The notes under the pieces: model-generated
Seen by the model: the letters and a program-made list of their open reading frames with translations, nothing else
Told to the model about the DNA's origin: nothing
Database searches by the model: none
Source: UBA9865 sp035647835
GTDB lineage: Bacteria; Bacillota; Dethiobacteria; Dethiobacterales; Dethiobacteraceae
NCBI GenBank assembly: GCA_035647835.1
Contig: DASRMS010000146.1
Location: 1 to 10,232 of the forward strand
DNA length: 10,232 bases
Direction: 5' to 3'
Part shown: positions 1 through 7,411 of the stretch, one piece after another
Layout: every line of letters begins with the position of its first letter
Numbering within the stretch: the stretch's first letter is position 1
Made by a program: the position numbers and the translations under genes

Positions 1-50
1 CCAGTAAATAATATAATTATGATTATGCTTCACGGCCGATGCCTGTAAAC

Positions 51-266
51 TTAAAAAGAAAATAGATTATGATTCCTTTTTTTCATCGCAGAAAAAACTA
101 GTTTATCAAGATATCTACTTTGTTTAAGCACTGTTGGATGAGAAACTCCCAAATTGGTTGCTAAAACATATAGTTTTTTTCTTTCTTGCTCCAGTTCACC
201 AGCTACCGCTTCTTTCCACCCGTCTTTGTCTTCCTTACAAACTTGCTCTAAATGTAACGCACCCAT
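51..266 (-). CDS. Spo0E-like aspartyl-phosphate phosphatase
   Basis: This encodes a 71-residue protein that resembles the Spo0E family of small phosphatases, which remove phosphate from Spo0A~P and so delay entry into sporulation. What is seen is a helix (ELEQERKKLYVLATNLG), a turn with SHPTVLKQS, and a second helix with SRYLDKLV. This matches the family's two-helix hairpin and its S-x-x-x-D signature (usually SQELD), whose Asp is the catalytic-site residue. The N-terminal 25 or so residues are an extension not typical of the shortest members. I chose the ATG at 266 because GGAGGT (277-282) lies 10 nt upstream; the GTG at 278 overlaps that ribosome site. A weak promoter (TTGCAT at 347-352, TATATT at 326-331, 15-nt spacer) may precede it. 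The presence of sigK in the window fits a sporulating host. The substrate is inferred from the family only. Confidence 0.72.
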   Translation of the reverse strand: MGALHLEQVCKEDKDGWKEAVAGELEQERKKLYVLATNLGVSHPTVLKQSRYLDKLVFSAMKKRNHNLFSF

Positions 267-458
267 ACCCCCAAGCACCTCCCAAATTCGCTTGACCTAA
301 TCTCTAAAACACAATCCTTATCTAAAATATAGCATTGAACCAAGATATGCAAGGGGAATAATGTAGAATTTTGTAGTCGATGAAAACTTTTTTATTAATT
401 TAGGAATAAAACTTTTTCTTATGCATATAATGTTGGCTGGTCTTAATCAGCCTAAAAT

Positions 459-496
459 AAAAAAAGACGGATATCATCACAACATCCGTCTTTTTT
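459..496 (-). terminator. Rho-independent terminator after gatB
   Basis: Read leftward, GACGGAT (466-472) pairs with ATCCGTC (484-490), and the flanking A and T runs extend the stem. A run of seven T follows. It starts only a few bases after the gatB stop, so it most likely ends the gatCAB transcript. Because the A run also precedes the stem, it could work in both directions. Confidence 0.9.
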
Positions 497-499
497 GCA

Positions 500-1927
500 C
501 TATAATTTTTCCCTTAACAGTTTATTGACCAGTGGCGGGTTTGCTTTGCCTTTAGATAACTTCATCACTTGACCAACGAGGAAGCCAATTGCTTTTTTGT
601 TACCGCTTTTGTAATCCGCAACCGGTTTAGGATGATTGGCGATCACCTCGTCAACAATGGCAGCAATCGCAGCTTCATCTGTGATTTGGACTAACCCTTT
701 TTCTTTAACTATCTCAGCTGGCATTTTGCCGCTTTTAAACATTTCCTCAAACACCGTTTTGGCTATGGTACCGCTGACAGTACCTTTATTTTGCAGTTCT
801 AGCAATTCGATTAAGTGAGCTGGCTTTAGTTTAGTTTGCGTAATTTCTAGGCCCTCGGCATTAAGGTGCTTGGTAACTTCCCCCATTAGCCAGTTAGAGA
901 CAGCTTTGGCATCATGATAAGCTTCCATCGTGGCTTCAAAGAAATCAGCCATACTTTTAGCAGCAGTAATCACTGCAGCGTCATAAGCTGGTAAACCCCA
1001 GGTTGTAACATACCTTTTTTGCCGTGCTTCCGGCATTTCTGGCAGGCTTTGGCGTATTTCTTCCACCCACGCGGGTTCAACAATGATCGGCACGAGGTCG
1101 GGGTCAGGGAAATATCTGTAATCATGCGCTTCTTCCTTAGAACGCATGGCATAAGTAATACCTTTATTCTCATCCCAACGCCGAGTTTCTTGGATTACCA
1201 GTTCACCTGCAGCCAGCACCTCAGCTTGCCTTGCTACCTCATACTCCAAGCCATTTTGTACGGCGCGGAAAGAGTTCATATTTTTAATTTCTGCGCGTGT
1301 GCCAAACTGCTGACTGTCGACAGGCATGATAGAAACGTTAGCGTCACAACGCAAACTGCCTTCTTCCATTTTTACGTCAGAAACACCAGTGTACTGAATA
1401 ATGCTTTTTAGCTTTTCCAGATATGCTTTCGCCTCAACTGGCGAACGTAAGTCCGGTTCTGAGACTATTTCAATCAGCGGTACTCCTGCACGATTGTAAT
1501 CTGCCAGCGAATAATCTCCGAAAGGGGCATGCACTAATTTACCGGCATCTTCTTCTATATGTACACGTGTAATGCCAATGCGCCTTGTCTGACCATTAAC
1601 CTCAATATCCAAATGACCATTTACAGCTAAAGGCAGATCGTACTGGGAAATTTGATAAGCCTTGGGCAGATCAGGGTAAAAATAGTTTTTGCGGTCTAAC
1701 TTGGCAAAGGCGGGTATTTCACAGTTGAGGGCTAACGCCGCTTTTATGGCAAAATCGACCACTTTTTTATTGAGGACAGGCAAAGTGCCAGGCAAGCCAA
1801 GACAGACGGGACAGACATGTGTATTGGGTTCCTTGCCGAATTCAGTAGGACAGCCGCAAAAAATTTTAGTTTTTGTTGCTAGCTCTACATGTACCTCTAA
1901 CCCAATTACTGTTTGATAGTTACTCAT
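500..1927 (-). CDS. gatB: Asp-tRNA(Asn)/Glu-tRNA(Gln) amidotransferase subunit B
   Basis: GatB binds the mischarged tRNA, phosphorylates the Glu or Asp attached to it, and receives ammonia from GatA. The 475-residue length is normal for the family. The N-terminal YQTVIGLEVHVEL block is characteristic. A zinc-binding set follows at about residues 24-42 (FCGC...CPVC, i.e. C-x-C and C-x2-C). The core includes DRKNYFYPDLPKAYQISQYD, EEDAGK, LIEIVSEPD and SLRCDANVS; the helical and YqeY-like tail runs from about residue 330 and ends in KANP. The start is the ATG at 1927, which overlaps the end of gatA by 8 nt and has GGGGG at 1937-1941 nine nt upstream. The frame is open further upstream, but the family N-terminus begins here. 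It is the last gene of gatC-gatA-gatB and is followed by a terminator. Whether the enzyme serves Gln, Asn or both depends on the host's tRNA synthetases. Confidence 0.98.
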   Translation of the reverse strand: MSNYQTVIGLEVHVELATKTKIFCGCPTEFGKEPNTHVCPVCLGLPGTLPVLNKKVVDFAIKAALALNCEIPAFAKLDRKNYFYPDLPKAYQISQYDLPLAVNGHLDIEVNGQTRRIGITRVHIEEDAGKLVHAPFGDYSLADYNRAGVPLIEIVSEPDLRSPVEAKAYLEKLKSIIQYTGVSDVKMEEGSLRCDANVSIMPVDSQQFGTRAEIKNMNSFRAVQNGLEYEVARQAEVLAAGELVIQETRRWDENKGITYAMRSKEEAHDYRYFPDPDLVPIIVEPAWVEEIRQSLPEMPEARQKRYVTTWGLPAYDAAVITAAKSMADFFEATMEAYHDAKAVSNWLMGEVTKHLNAEGLEITQTKLKPAHLIELLELQNKGTVSGTIAKTVFEEMFKSGKMPAEIVKEKGLVQITDEAAIAAIVDEVIANHPKPVADYKSGNKKAIGFLVGQVMKLSKGKANPPLVNKLLREKL

Positions 1928-3392
1928 CTTTGCTAACCCCCATTTCAAGCGCGGGTTTTTGTTTAGGCAAACCACTGTGTTGTTCGTAAGCATGGGCAGC
2001 ACGCAGGATGGTCCCTTCAGCAAAAGGCTTAGCAATTAACTGCATACCGACAGGCAAATCATCGACGAACCCACAGGGGAGCGAAATAGCCGGTAACCCG
2101 GCCATATTAGCCGGGATAGTGCAAATATCGTTGAGATACATCGTTAAGGGATCTTCCACCGTTCCGGCAACAAAAGCAGTAGCTGGCGTCGTCGGCGTTA
2201 GGATTACATCATATTTAGCAAAGGCACGGTCGAAATCTTCTTTGATCAAAGTTCGTACTTGGAGTGCCTTGTGGTAATAAGCATCATAATAACCGGAGCT
2301 TAGGGCGTACGTACCCAACATGATACGCCGTTTTACTTCCGTGCCGAAGCCCTGGCTGCGTGTTTTTTTATACATATCAAGCAGATTGTCTGTTTCTACA
2401 CGAAAACCGTATTCCACGCCGTCAAAACGAGCCAGGTTACTAGAAGCTTCGGCTGGTGCAATAATATAGTAGATAGGAATGCCATACTCCGTATGCGGCA
2501 GTGACATTTCTTCCGCTTCTGCTCCTAGGGAGACCAATAGATCGATGCTTTTCTGTACAGCCGCGGCCACGCCAGGTGTAATACCTTGGGCAAAGTATTC
2601 CTTGGGCACCCCGATCTTCAGGCCTTTAACATTCTTGTCTAAATAGCTGGTATAATCTGGCGTTGCTTGTTTAGCGGATGTTGTATCACGGGGATCATAT
2701 TGTGCAATGGCGTTCATCACCATTGCACAGTCGCGCACATCTTTTGTTAACGGCCCGATTTGATCTAGTGAGGAAGCAAACGCTATTAAGCCATAACGAG
2801 AAACACGTCCGTAGGTCGGCTTCATGCCTACCACGCCACAGAAAGAAGCTGGTTGACGAATAGAACCACCTGTATCTGAGCCGATGGCAAATAAAGCCTC
2901 ATCGGCAGCCACAGCCGCTGCTGAACCACCACTAGAGCCTCCAGGTACTCTAGTCAAGTCCCAGGGATTACGCGTCGTAAAATAAGTGGAGTTTTCCGTT
3001 GAAGAGCCCATGGCAAATTCATCAAGATTGGTTTTGCCCAGCATAATACAGCCTGCTTTTTGCAAAAGTTCAACTACCGTAGCATCATAGGGCGGCAAAA
3101 AATTATGTAACATTTTTGAGGCACAAGTAGTTTTTACACCCTTTGTACACATATTATCTTTTAAAGCCACAGGCACACCAGCCAAGGGGCCTACCTGCTC
3201 ACCATTTTTACGTTTTGCATCAATTTGGGCAGCAGCCGCTAAAGCCTGTTCGCTAGTGATAGTAAGATAAGCTTTAACTGTCTCGTCCACTGCGGCGATG
3301 CGCTTTAAAGTCGCTTCTGTTAACTCCTGCGCACTGATTTCTCTAGACTGTAGTTTTTCTACAGCATCAGCAACTGTTAATTGTTCCAGCAA
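1920..3392 (-). CDS. gatA: Asp-tRNA(Asn)/Glu-tRNA(Gln) amidotransferase subunit A
   Basis: GatA is the glutaminase subunit: it hydrolyses glutamine and channels ammonia to GatB. The 490-residue protein belongs to the amidase signature family. The Ser-cisSer-Lys triad is visible: Lys78 in VALKDN, cis-Ser153 in the GGSSGGSAAA block, and nucleophile Ser177 in GSDTGGSIRQPASF. These sit one residue before the positions known from other bacterial GatA proteins. The C-terminal part carries PTTPATAF and the GLPAISLPCGF and PVGMQLIAKPF blocks. The start is a TTG at 3392, six nt after a GGGGGG run (3399-3404). That run shares a base with the gatC stop codon, so the two genes are tightly spaced and probably translationally coupled. 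The end overlaps gatB by 8 nt. No sign of damage is seen. Confidence 0.98.
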   Translation of the reverse strand: MLEQLTVADAVEKLQSREISAQELTEATLKRIAAVDETVKAYLTITSEQALAAAAQIDAKRKNGEQVGPLAGVPVALKDNMCTKGVKTTCASKMLHNFLPPYDATVVELLQKAGCIMLGKTNLDEFAMGSSTENSTYFTTRNPWDLTRVPGGSSGGSAAAVAADEALFAIGSDTGGSIRQPASFCGVVGMKPTYGRVSRYGLIAFASSLDQIGPLTKDVRDCAMVMNAIAQYDPRDTTSAKQATPDYTSYLDKNVKGLKIGVPKEYFAQGITPGVAAAVQKSIDLLVSLGAEAEEMSLPHTEYGIPIYYIIAPAEASSNLARFDGVEYGFRVETDNLLDMYKKTRSQGFGTEVKRRIMLGTYALSSGYYDAYYHKALQVRTLIKEDFDRAFAKYDVILTPTTPATAFVAGTVEDPLTMYLNDICTIPANMAGLPAISLPCGFVDDLPVGMQLIAKPFAEGTILRAAHAYEQHSGLPKQKPALEMGVSKDE

Positions 3393-3403
3393 GATTATCC
3401 CCC

Positions 3404-3691
3404 CTACTCAATTACGAGCGGCACACGAAACATGCCATCTTCAGTTTCCGGAGCATTAGCCAGTGCTTGTCCGTGCGGCAGACAGGGTTGTTCTTTATCC
3501 TCACGTAAAACATTGCGCAGCGGCAAAACATGCGCCGTGGGTTGAATATCCTTGGTATCCAACTCATTGAGCTTACCGATATATTCTAAAATCTTATTTA
3601 ACTCACCTGTGAACTGTTGCATTTCACTAACGTTGATGTCCAGTCTTGCTAAAGCAGCCACATGGGCAACTTCTTGATCTGTTATTTTCAC
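3404..3691 (-). CDS. gatC: Asp-tRNA(Asn)/Glu-tRNA(Gln) amidotransferase subunit C
   Basis: GatC is the small subunit that wraps around GatA and GatB and stabilises the complex. The protein is 95 residues, the usual size. It shows the conserved N-terminal EVAHVAALARLD, the EYIGKLNELDT segment, the PTAHVLPLRNVLRED block, and the C-terminal DGMFRVPLVIE. The start is a GTG at 3691, with an excellent ribosome site AGAAGGAGGT (3698-3707) six nt upstream. It is the first gene of the operon and has its own sigma-A promoter about 50-75 bp upstream. Confidence 0.97.
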   Translation of the reverse strand: MKITDQEVAHVAALARLDINVSEMQQFTGELNKILEYIGKLNELDTKDIQPTAHVLPLRNVLREDKEQPCLPHGQALANAPETEDGMFRVPLVIE

Positions 3692-3739
3692 TTTTGTACC
3701 TCCTTCTAACCCTGCTCAAAGGTAAAATACCATGGGCAA

Positions 3740-3768
3740 ATTATACCATAACCACCACTGCTCGGCAA
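3740..3768 (-). promoter_or_regulatory. Sigma-A promoter of gatCAB
   Basis: Read leftward, the sequence gives TTGCCG (3763-3768), a 17-nt spacer, and TATAAT (3740-3745). An extended TGG precedes the -10 box. The predicted start is near 3733, leaving a leader of about 40 nt with the strong gatC ribosome site. The layout is close to consensus and correctly placed, which suggests strong constitutive expression. I see no leader structure such as a T-box. Confidence 0.8.
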
Positions 3769-3800
3769 CTTTAACGACGTTCCGCCCTCTCCAAAAACAA

Positions 3801-3830
3801 AAAAAAGTACCACACTTGGGTACCTCTTTT
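3801..3830. terminator. Symmetric hairpin upstream of gatCAB, possible bidirectional terminator
   Basis: GTACC (3807-3811) pairs with GGTAC (3819-3823) around a 7-nt loop. The flanking A run (3801-3806) and CTCTTTT extend the stem with G-T pairs. Read leftward it ends in a T run of eight, and read rightward in TCTTTT. Read leftward it would stop transcripts arriving from the right before the gatC promoter, perhaps those of a former upstream gene now separated by the insertion sequence. Confidence 0.55.
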
Positions 3831-3879
3831 AATGAATAGGCATTGTTAAAGCAAATTAGCTAAACTGTGACCACGTTAG

Positions 3880-3888
3880 TTTGACAGC
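3880..3888 (+). repeat. Left terminal inverted repeat of the IS1634-type element
   Basis: TTTGACAGC here is the exact reverse complement of 5853-5861. The perfect core is 9 bp; beyond it similarity is partial, mostly A-rich. Confidence 0.6.
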
Positions 3889-3912
3889 TTAACCTGAAAC
3901 GAAAAGCCAGAA

Positions 3913-3950
3913 ACCCTTGTAGCACAATGCTGCACGGGTATTATTTTTTT
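3913..3950 (+). terminator. Read-in terminator at the left end of the insertion sequence
   Basis: The arms 3913-3924 and 3928-3939 form a 12-bp stem with one T-C mismatch and one G-T pair around a CAA loop. ATTATTTTTTT follows. It lies between the left terminal repeat and the transposase promoter, so it would block transcripts entering from outside. Such insulation is common in insertion sequences and keeps transposase levels low. Confidence 0.75.
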
Positions 3951-3995
3951 ATATTATTGTCTTTAATAAGTATAGGAATGTATAGTATTATATGG

Positions 3996-4001
3996 TATAA
4001 T
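3996..4001 (+). promoter_or_regulatory. Candidate transposase promoter (-10 element)
   Basis: TATAAT at 3996-4001 is preceded by TATGG, resembling an extended -10 box. No good -35 lies 17 nt upstream (TAGGAA). A competing pair is TTGTCT at 3958-3963 with TATAGT at 3982-3987 and an 18-nt spacer. The promoter is probably weak. Confidence 0.4.
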
Positions 4002-4033
4002 ATAACTATGTAATCGAGGCGGAGGTGAATAAT

Positions 4034-5767
4034 TTGAACCTAAAACAATCACGCAGAAAAAACGGTAGAGTTTATCTTTCTATCGAAAAAAGTTATCGTG
4101 ATAAGGTGACTGGCAAGCCAAAAGCTAGAACAGTTAAATCTCTCGGCTACTTGGATGAATTAGAAAAGGAATACCAAGACCCTATCGCCCATTTCAAGGA
4201 AATTGCCCGCAAGATGACGGAAGAAGAAAACAAAAGGAAAAAGTTAACACTAACCCTCAATATGGATGAACAGCTTGCGCAGGGAACAGATAACAGGAAA
4301 AACCTCGGATATGCCGCGATCCTGAAAATTTATCATGAACTTGGGCTGCACCGTTTTTTAAATAATAAAGCACGCAATGAAGATTTCAAGTTCAACACAA
4401 ACTCCATTATGATGCTGCTTGTCGTCTCCAGGTTACTTTCCCCCGGCTCCAAGAAAAAGACATTCGAAGAGAAAGACCGTTATTTCGAACGCTTCAACTT
4501 TTCGCTGCCAGATGTCTATCGTGCCCTTTCCCACTATGCTAAGATTGCTAAAGATCTGCAGCAATTTCTAAATGAGCAGATCACAGAAAAATACGGGCGT
4601 GACACAAAAACGGTTTATTATGATGTCACAAATTTTTATTTCGAGATCGATAAGCCTGATGAGGTGCGAAAATTCGGCCCATCCAAAGAGAAGCGCCCCA
4701 ATCCGATCATACAAATGGGTCTGGCAATGGATGCAAACGGGATACCACTGCACTATGAGCTTTTTCCCGGGAACAAGCTGGATAAGGAAACGTTTCGCTC
4801 CGTCATCGGTGAGGTTCGTAAAAATTACGACACTGGCAGAATAGTAGTAGTTGCTGACATGGGGATTATCACAGGTGATAATATTTACTACCTGACCGGC
4901 GGGAAAAACAGAAATGGGTACGTGTTCAGCTTTTCTGTCCGCGGTGGGGCAAACGCATTTAAGAACTATGTACTTGATAATGAGGGGTATGTTGGTACTG
5001 ACGGCAAACCAGCTGGAGAAGATGCCGAATTCAAAATCAAGAGCAGACGCATTGCGCGTGAGATCAATGTAACAATGAAAAGTGGTAAAAAAGCAAAAAA
5101 AACTGTCTATGAAAAGCAAGTCGTTTTCTGGTCAAAGAAGTATGCAGTTAAAGCAAAGGCAGAACGGGAAGAACTTGTGAAAAAGGCGTTAGATCTAGTA
5201 GCGAGTCCGCAAAAGTATAACAAGGCTACATCCTACGGTGCAGCCAAATACGTCAAACATTTGGAATTCGATAAGAAAACTGGTGAAATTATTGAAGGAA
5301 AGAAAAAACCATACTTTGATGCTGATAAACTTGCGGAACAGGAAATGTACGACGGTTATTACGCTATCGTCACAAGTGAAATGCAGATGACTGATGGGGA
5401 GATCATTGATACATACCGGGGACTATGGGAAATTGAAGAAACCTTCAAAGTCACAAAAGGTACGCTTGAGGCACGCCCGGTATACGTCTCCCGTGAAGAT
5501 CGTATCGAAGCACACTATCTCACCTGCTTCATCGCCCTTGTTATCATAAGGCTTATTCAGAAGAAAATGGATCGGCGCTATTCGCCCAAAATGATTATTG
5601 AGTGCTTAAACAAAATTGCCTGCTCCAATGAGCAGGACAACCTGTATCTGTTTGATTACAGAAGTGAGATCTCTGATGACATCGGCAATGTTCTCGGTAT
5701 CGATTTCACGCGAAAAAGACTTCGCTTGGCTGATATAAAAAATATTTTAGCAAACTGCAAAAAATAG
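4034..5767 (+). CDS. IS1634-type DDE transposase
   Basis: This 577-residue transposase would cut and paste the surrounding element. The N-terminal region (about residues 1-100) is basic and probably DNA binding. The RNase H-like catalytic core shows the first Asp in VYYDVTNFYFE (about residue 197), the second in IVVVADMGI (about 275), and the Glu region YRGLWEIEETFK near 468, with a following Lys. A roughly 190-residue insertion between the second Asp and the Glu fits this IS4-superfamily branch. DGYYAIVTSE just before the Glu motif is also typical of IS1634-like proteins. I prefer the TTG at 4034, seven nt after GGAGGT (4021-4026); the GTG at 4025 is in frame but lies inside that ribosome site and would add three residues. 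The frame is intact throughout. It ends 33 bp before the element's terminator. Confidence 0.93.
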   Translation: MNLKQSRRKNGRVYLSIEKSYRDKVTGKPKARTVKSLGYLDELEKEYQDPIAHFKEIARKMTEEENKRKKLTLTLNMDEQLAQGTDNRKNLGYAAILKIYHELGLHRFLNNKARNEDFKFNTNSIMMLLVVSRLLSPGSKKKTFEEKDRYFERFNFSLPDVYRALSHYAKIAKDLQQFLNEQITEKYGRDTKTVYYDVTNFYFEIDKPDEVRKFGPSKEKRPNPIIQMGLAMDANGIPLHYELFPGNKLDKETFRSVIGEVRKNYDTGRIVVVADMGIITGDNIYYLTGGKNRNGYVFSFSVRGGANAFKNYVLDNEGYVGTDGKPAGEDAEFKIKSRRIAREINVTMKSGKKAKKTVYEKQVVFWSKKYAVKAKAEREELVKKALDLVASPQKYNKATSYGAAKYVKHLEFDKKTGEIIEGKKKPYFDADKLAEQEMYDGYYAIVTSEMQMTDGEIIDTYRGLWEIEETFKVTKGTLEARPVYVSREDRIEAHYLTCFIALVIIRLIQKKMDRRYSPKMIIECLNKIACSNEQDNLYLFDYRSEISDDIGNVLGIDFTRKRLRLADIKNILANCKK

Positions 5768-5799
5768 TTGTGTCCCATACATATTTATGCAAAAACACG

Positions 5800-5855
5800 A
5801 AGGCCGCGAACCCTTTATTTACAGGGGTTGCGGCCTTTATTTCGCATTTTTTGCT
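5800..5855 (+). terminator. Rho-independent terminator at the right end of the insertion sequence
   Basis: AAGGCCGC (5800-5807) pairs with GCGGCCTT (5830-5837), and AACCC (5809-5813) with GGGTT (5825-5829), leaving one bulged G. TATTTCGCATTTTTT follows. It lies between the transposase stop and the right terminal repeat and should end the transposase transcript. Confidence 0.88.
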
Positions 5856-5861
5856 GTCAAA
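5853..5861 (-). repeat. Right terminal inverted repeat of the IS1634-type element
   Basis: GCTGTCAAA is the exact reverse complement of 3880-3888. The T run of the terminator abuts it. Confidence 0.6.
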
Positions 5862-5872
5862 GTCAGGATACT

Positions 5873-5999
5873 ATATGCGAAACAACCTCAATATGTCAAT
5901 ACAAACTGCGGCAAGCAGTTTTCCTATCAAGCGTCGCATTTGTCTAGGGACTGGTTGTTCTGTGACAAAGCAGTTACCTTGACTACGCTGCCTGCGTAG
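5873..5999 (+). pseudogene. Possible zinc-ribbon transposase fragment
   Basis: Just outside the insertion sequence, one frame reads PQYVNTNCGKQFSYQ and then about 25 further residues to a TAG at 5997. The CGKQF piece looks like the second half of the zinc ribbon at the N-terminus of several transposases (pattern QRYxCxxCGKQF). The first Cys pair is missing and the frame has no start or ribosome site of its own, so this would be a scar. The match is short and could be chance. The rest of the gap to 6179 holds a small CTACGC/GCGTAG hairpin near 5981-5999 and nothing else I recognise. Confidence 0.25.
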
Positions 6000-6179
6000 G
6001 CATAACCTCCTAAGGCGAAGGGGAACGAAAGTAGCGGTGAGTGGTAAGCATCTAAATTAAGGCCAGCATCAAGATTACAATTTCCTTGCATTTAGGCATC
6101 TGCACTCCTCGAAAGGAAGAAACGAGCAGCATTACACGAAACTATGTCGGATACATTAAAGTAAAAGGAGCAGCTTAAG

Positions 6180-7397
6180 ATGAAACATAAACATCGCTGG
6201 TTGACCGTGACCGGGTATATGTTATTATTAGTTGTCATTGGCCTTGTATGGCCCGCTGAAGGGCAGTTTGTGTCAGCCTACAGACAGATTTTAAAAGCAT
6301 CCGGTGTTCTTGTCTCGGATTACTTTGTCATTGGCAGTATTTCCGCCGCTCTGGTCAATGCCGGGTTAGTTGGTCTGTCAGGCTTGGCCTTAATATATTT
6401 CACCCACACTACTCTCTCAGGCCCCACCATCGCCGCTGTCTTTACCATGGCGGGATTTGCCTTATTCGGCAAAACTCCTCTCAATATCTGGCCCATCTTC
6501 CTGGGAGTAGCACTTAGTGCCTGGCTGAAAAAAGAGCAGTTTCGTACCTATATCGTCGTTGCCCTTTTTGGCAGCGCCCTCGGACCTGTTGTCAGCCAAG
6601 TCGCCTTTGGTTTAGGACTGGGATATCTAACAGGGGCTGTGATCGGCCTGCTCATTGGTATTGTTTTGCCGGCTTTAGCCCCGCATTTACTGCAGAATCA
6701 CCAAGGTTTCAGCCTCTATAATATTGGCTTTACCTGTGGTATCATTGGCATGTTTGTCGTAGCTCTCCTCAAGCTCCGTGGTCTAGACCCCACCGCAACA
6801 ATGGTTTGGGGGTCAGAACAATCCACCGCCTTAGCTGCAGTCTTTTTGCTTTATTTCTTCTCAATGCTGATCTTAGGCTGGAAAGGACGCCGAGGTGCCC
6901 GTGAGCTCTTAAAGCTTCCCGGCACTTTAGTTACAGATTTCGTTTCTGAACAAGGTTTTCGTGCCTCCCTTTTTAATATGGGACTGGTGGGTTTAATGGC
7001 TTTAGCTTATATTATCTTGGTTGGCGGTGCTGTTAACGGCCCCACTTTAGGTGGTGTCTTTACCATTGCCGGCTTTGGCGCCTTCGGCAAGCACCCCCGC
7101 AACTGCTGGCCACTCATGGCCGGTGTCTTTATCGGCTCCCACTTAAGTGTCTGGACGGCAGCTGAACCGGGACCACTGCTGGCAGCCTTATTTGGCACTA
7201 CGCTCGCACCAATCGCTGGCAGCTTCGGCCCGTTGTTTGGTATGGCCGCCGGAGTTGTACATCTGGCTGTTGTAATGCACGTCGGCATTTTCCACGCAGG
7301 ACTTAACCTCTACAATAACGGCTTTGCGGGTGGCCTGGTAGGTACACTCTTCGTCAGCCTGAGCCGCTGGTTTAACTTACAGAGTAAACACGATTAA
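6180..7397 (+). CDS. DUF1576 multi-spanning membrane protein
   Basis: This 405-residue integral membrane protein matches, as I recall it, the DUF1576 family, whose function is unknown. I count roughly ten or more hydrophobic segments. It has a clear internal duplication. The block starting at about residue 44 (LVSDYFVIGSISAALVNAG, then GPTIAAVFTMAGFALFGKTP) recurs at about residue 250 (LVTDF..., then GPTLGGVFTIAGFGAFGKHP). FSLYNIGFTCGIIG likewise matches LNLYNNGFAGGLVG near the C-terminus. Such two-fold repeats are usual in transporters and channels, so a transport role is possible but only inferred. The ATG at 6180 follows AAAGGAG (6164-6170) by nine nt. A truncated GHKL-type gene follows 14 bp after the stop and was probably co-transcribed. 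No clear promoter was found upstream. Confidence 0.85.
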   Translation: MKHKHRWLTVTGYMLLLVVIGLVWPAEGQFVSAYRQILKASGVLVSDYFVIGSISAALVNAGLVGLSGLALIYFTHTTLSGPTIAAVFTMAGFALFGKTPLNIWPIFLGVALSAWLKKEQFRTYIVVALFGSALGPVVSQVAFGLGLGYLTGAVIGLLIGIVLPALAPHLLQNHQGFSLYNIGFTCGIIGMFVVALLKLRGLDPTATMVWGSEQSTALAAVFLLYFFSMLILGWKGRRGARELLKLPGTLVTDFVSEQGFRASLFNMGLVGLMALAYIILVGGAVNGPTLGGVFTIAGFGAFGKHPRNCWPLMAGVFIGSHLSVWTAAEPGPLLAALFGTTLAPIAGSFGPLFGMAAGVVHLAVVMHVGIFHAGLNLYNNGFAGGLVGTLFVSLSRWFNLQSKHD

Positions 7398-7411
7398 GGG
7401 GGGGGCATTGC

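Larger units (their letters stand above)
3880..5861 (+). mobile_element. IS1634-type insertion sequence (IS4 superfamily)
   Basis: This is an element of about 1.98 kb with a single transposase gene. TTTGACAGC at 3880-3888 is matched by the inverted GCTGTCAAA at 5853-5861, and weaker AA-rich similarity continues inward. Both ends carry terminator hairpins (3913-3950 and 5800-5855), so outside transcripts would be stopped before the transposase and transposase transcripts before leaving. No exact target duplication is seen; GTTAG just left and GTCAG just right of the repeats differ at one base and could be a decayed 5-bp duplication. The exact ends are therefore uncertain by a few bases. The transposase is intact, so the element may still be active. 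Confidence 0.8.

Noticed and set aside
1928..2035. N-terminal extension of gatB by 36 codons
   Set aside because: The extension lies within gatA coding sequence in another frame, while the family N-terminus and a ribosome site point to the ATG at 1927.
3769..3800. T-box or other leader element in front of gatC
   Set aside because: The promoter sits only about 50 bp before the start codon, so there is no room for a T-box leader.
4568..5119. Long open frame (183 codons) on the minus strand inside the transposase
   Set aside because: It is antisense to a well-supported DDE transposase core and its product shows no domain, start signal or family pattern.
6000..6180. Riboswitch, group II intron or rRNA-like pieces upstream of DUF1576
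   Set aside because: Short GAAAGTAGCGGTGAG-like strings looked familiar, but no conserved fold, domain V hairpin or riboswitch core could be assembled.
7007..7288. Minus-strand frame of 93 codons inside the DUF1576 gene
   Set aside because: Its Pro/Ala/Lys-rich product is a mirror of membrane-protein coding sequence, with no ribosome site.
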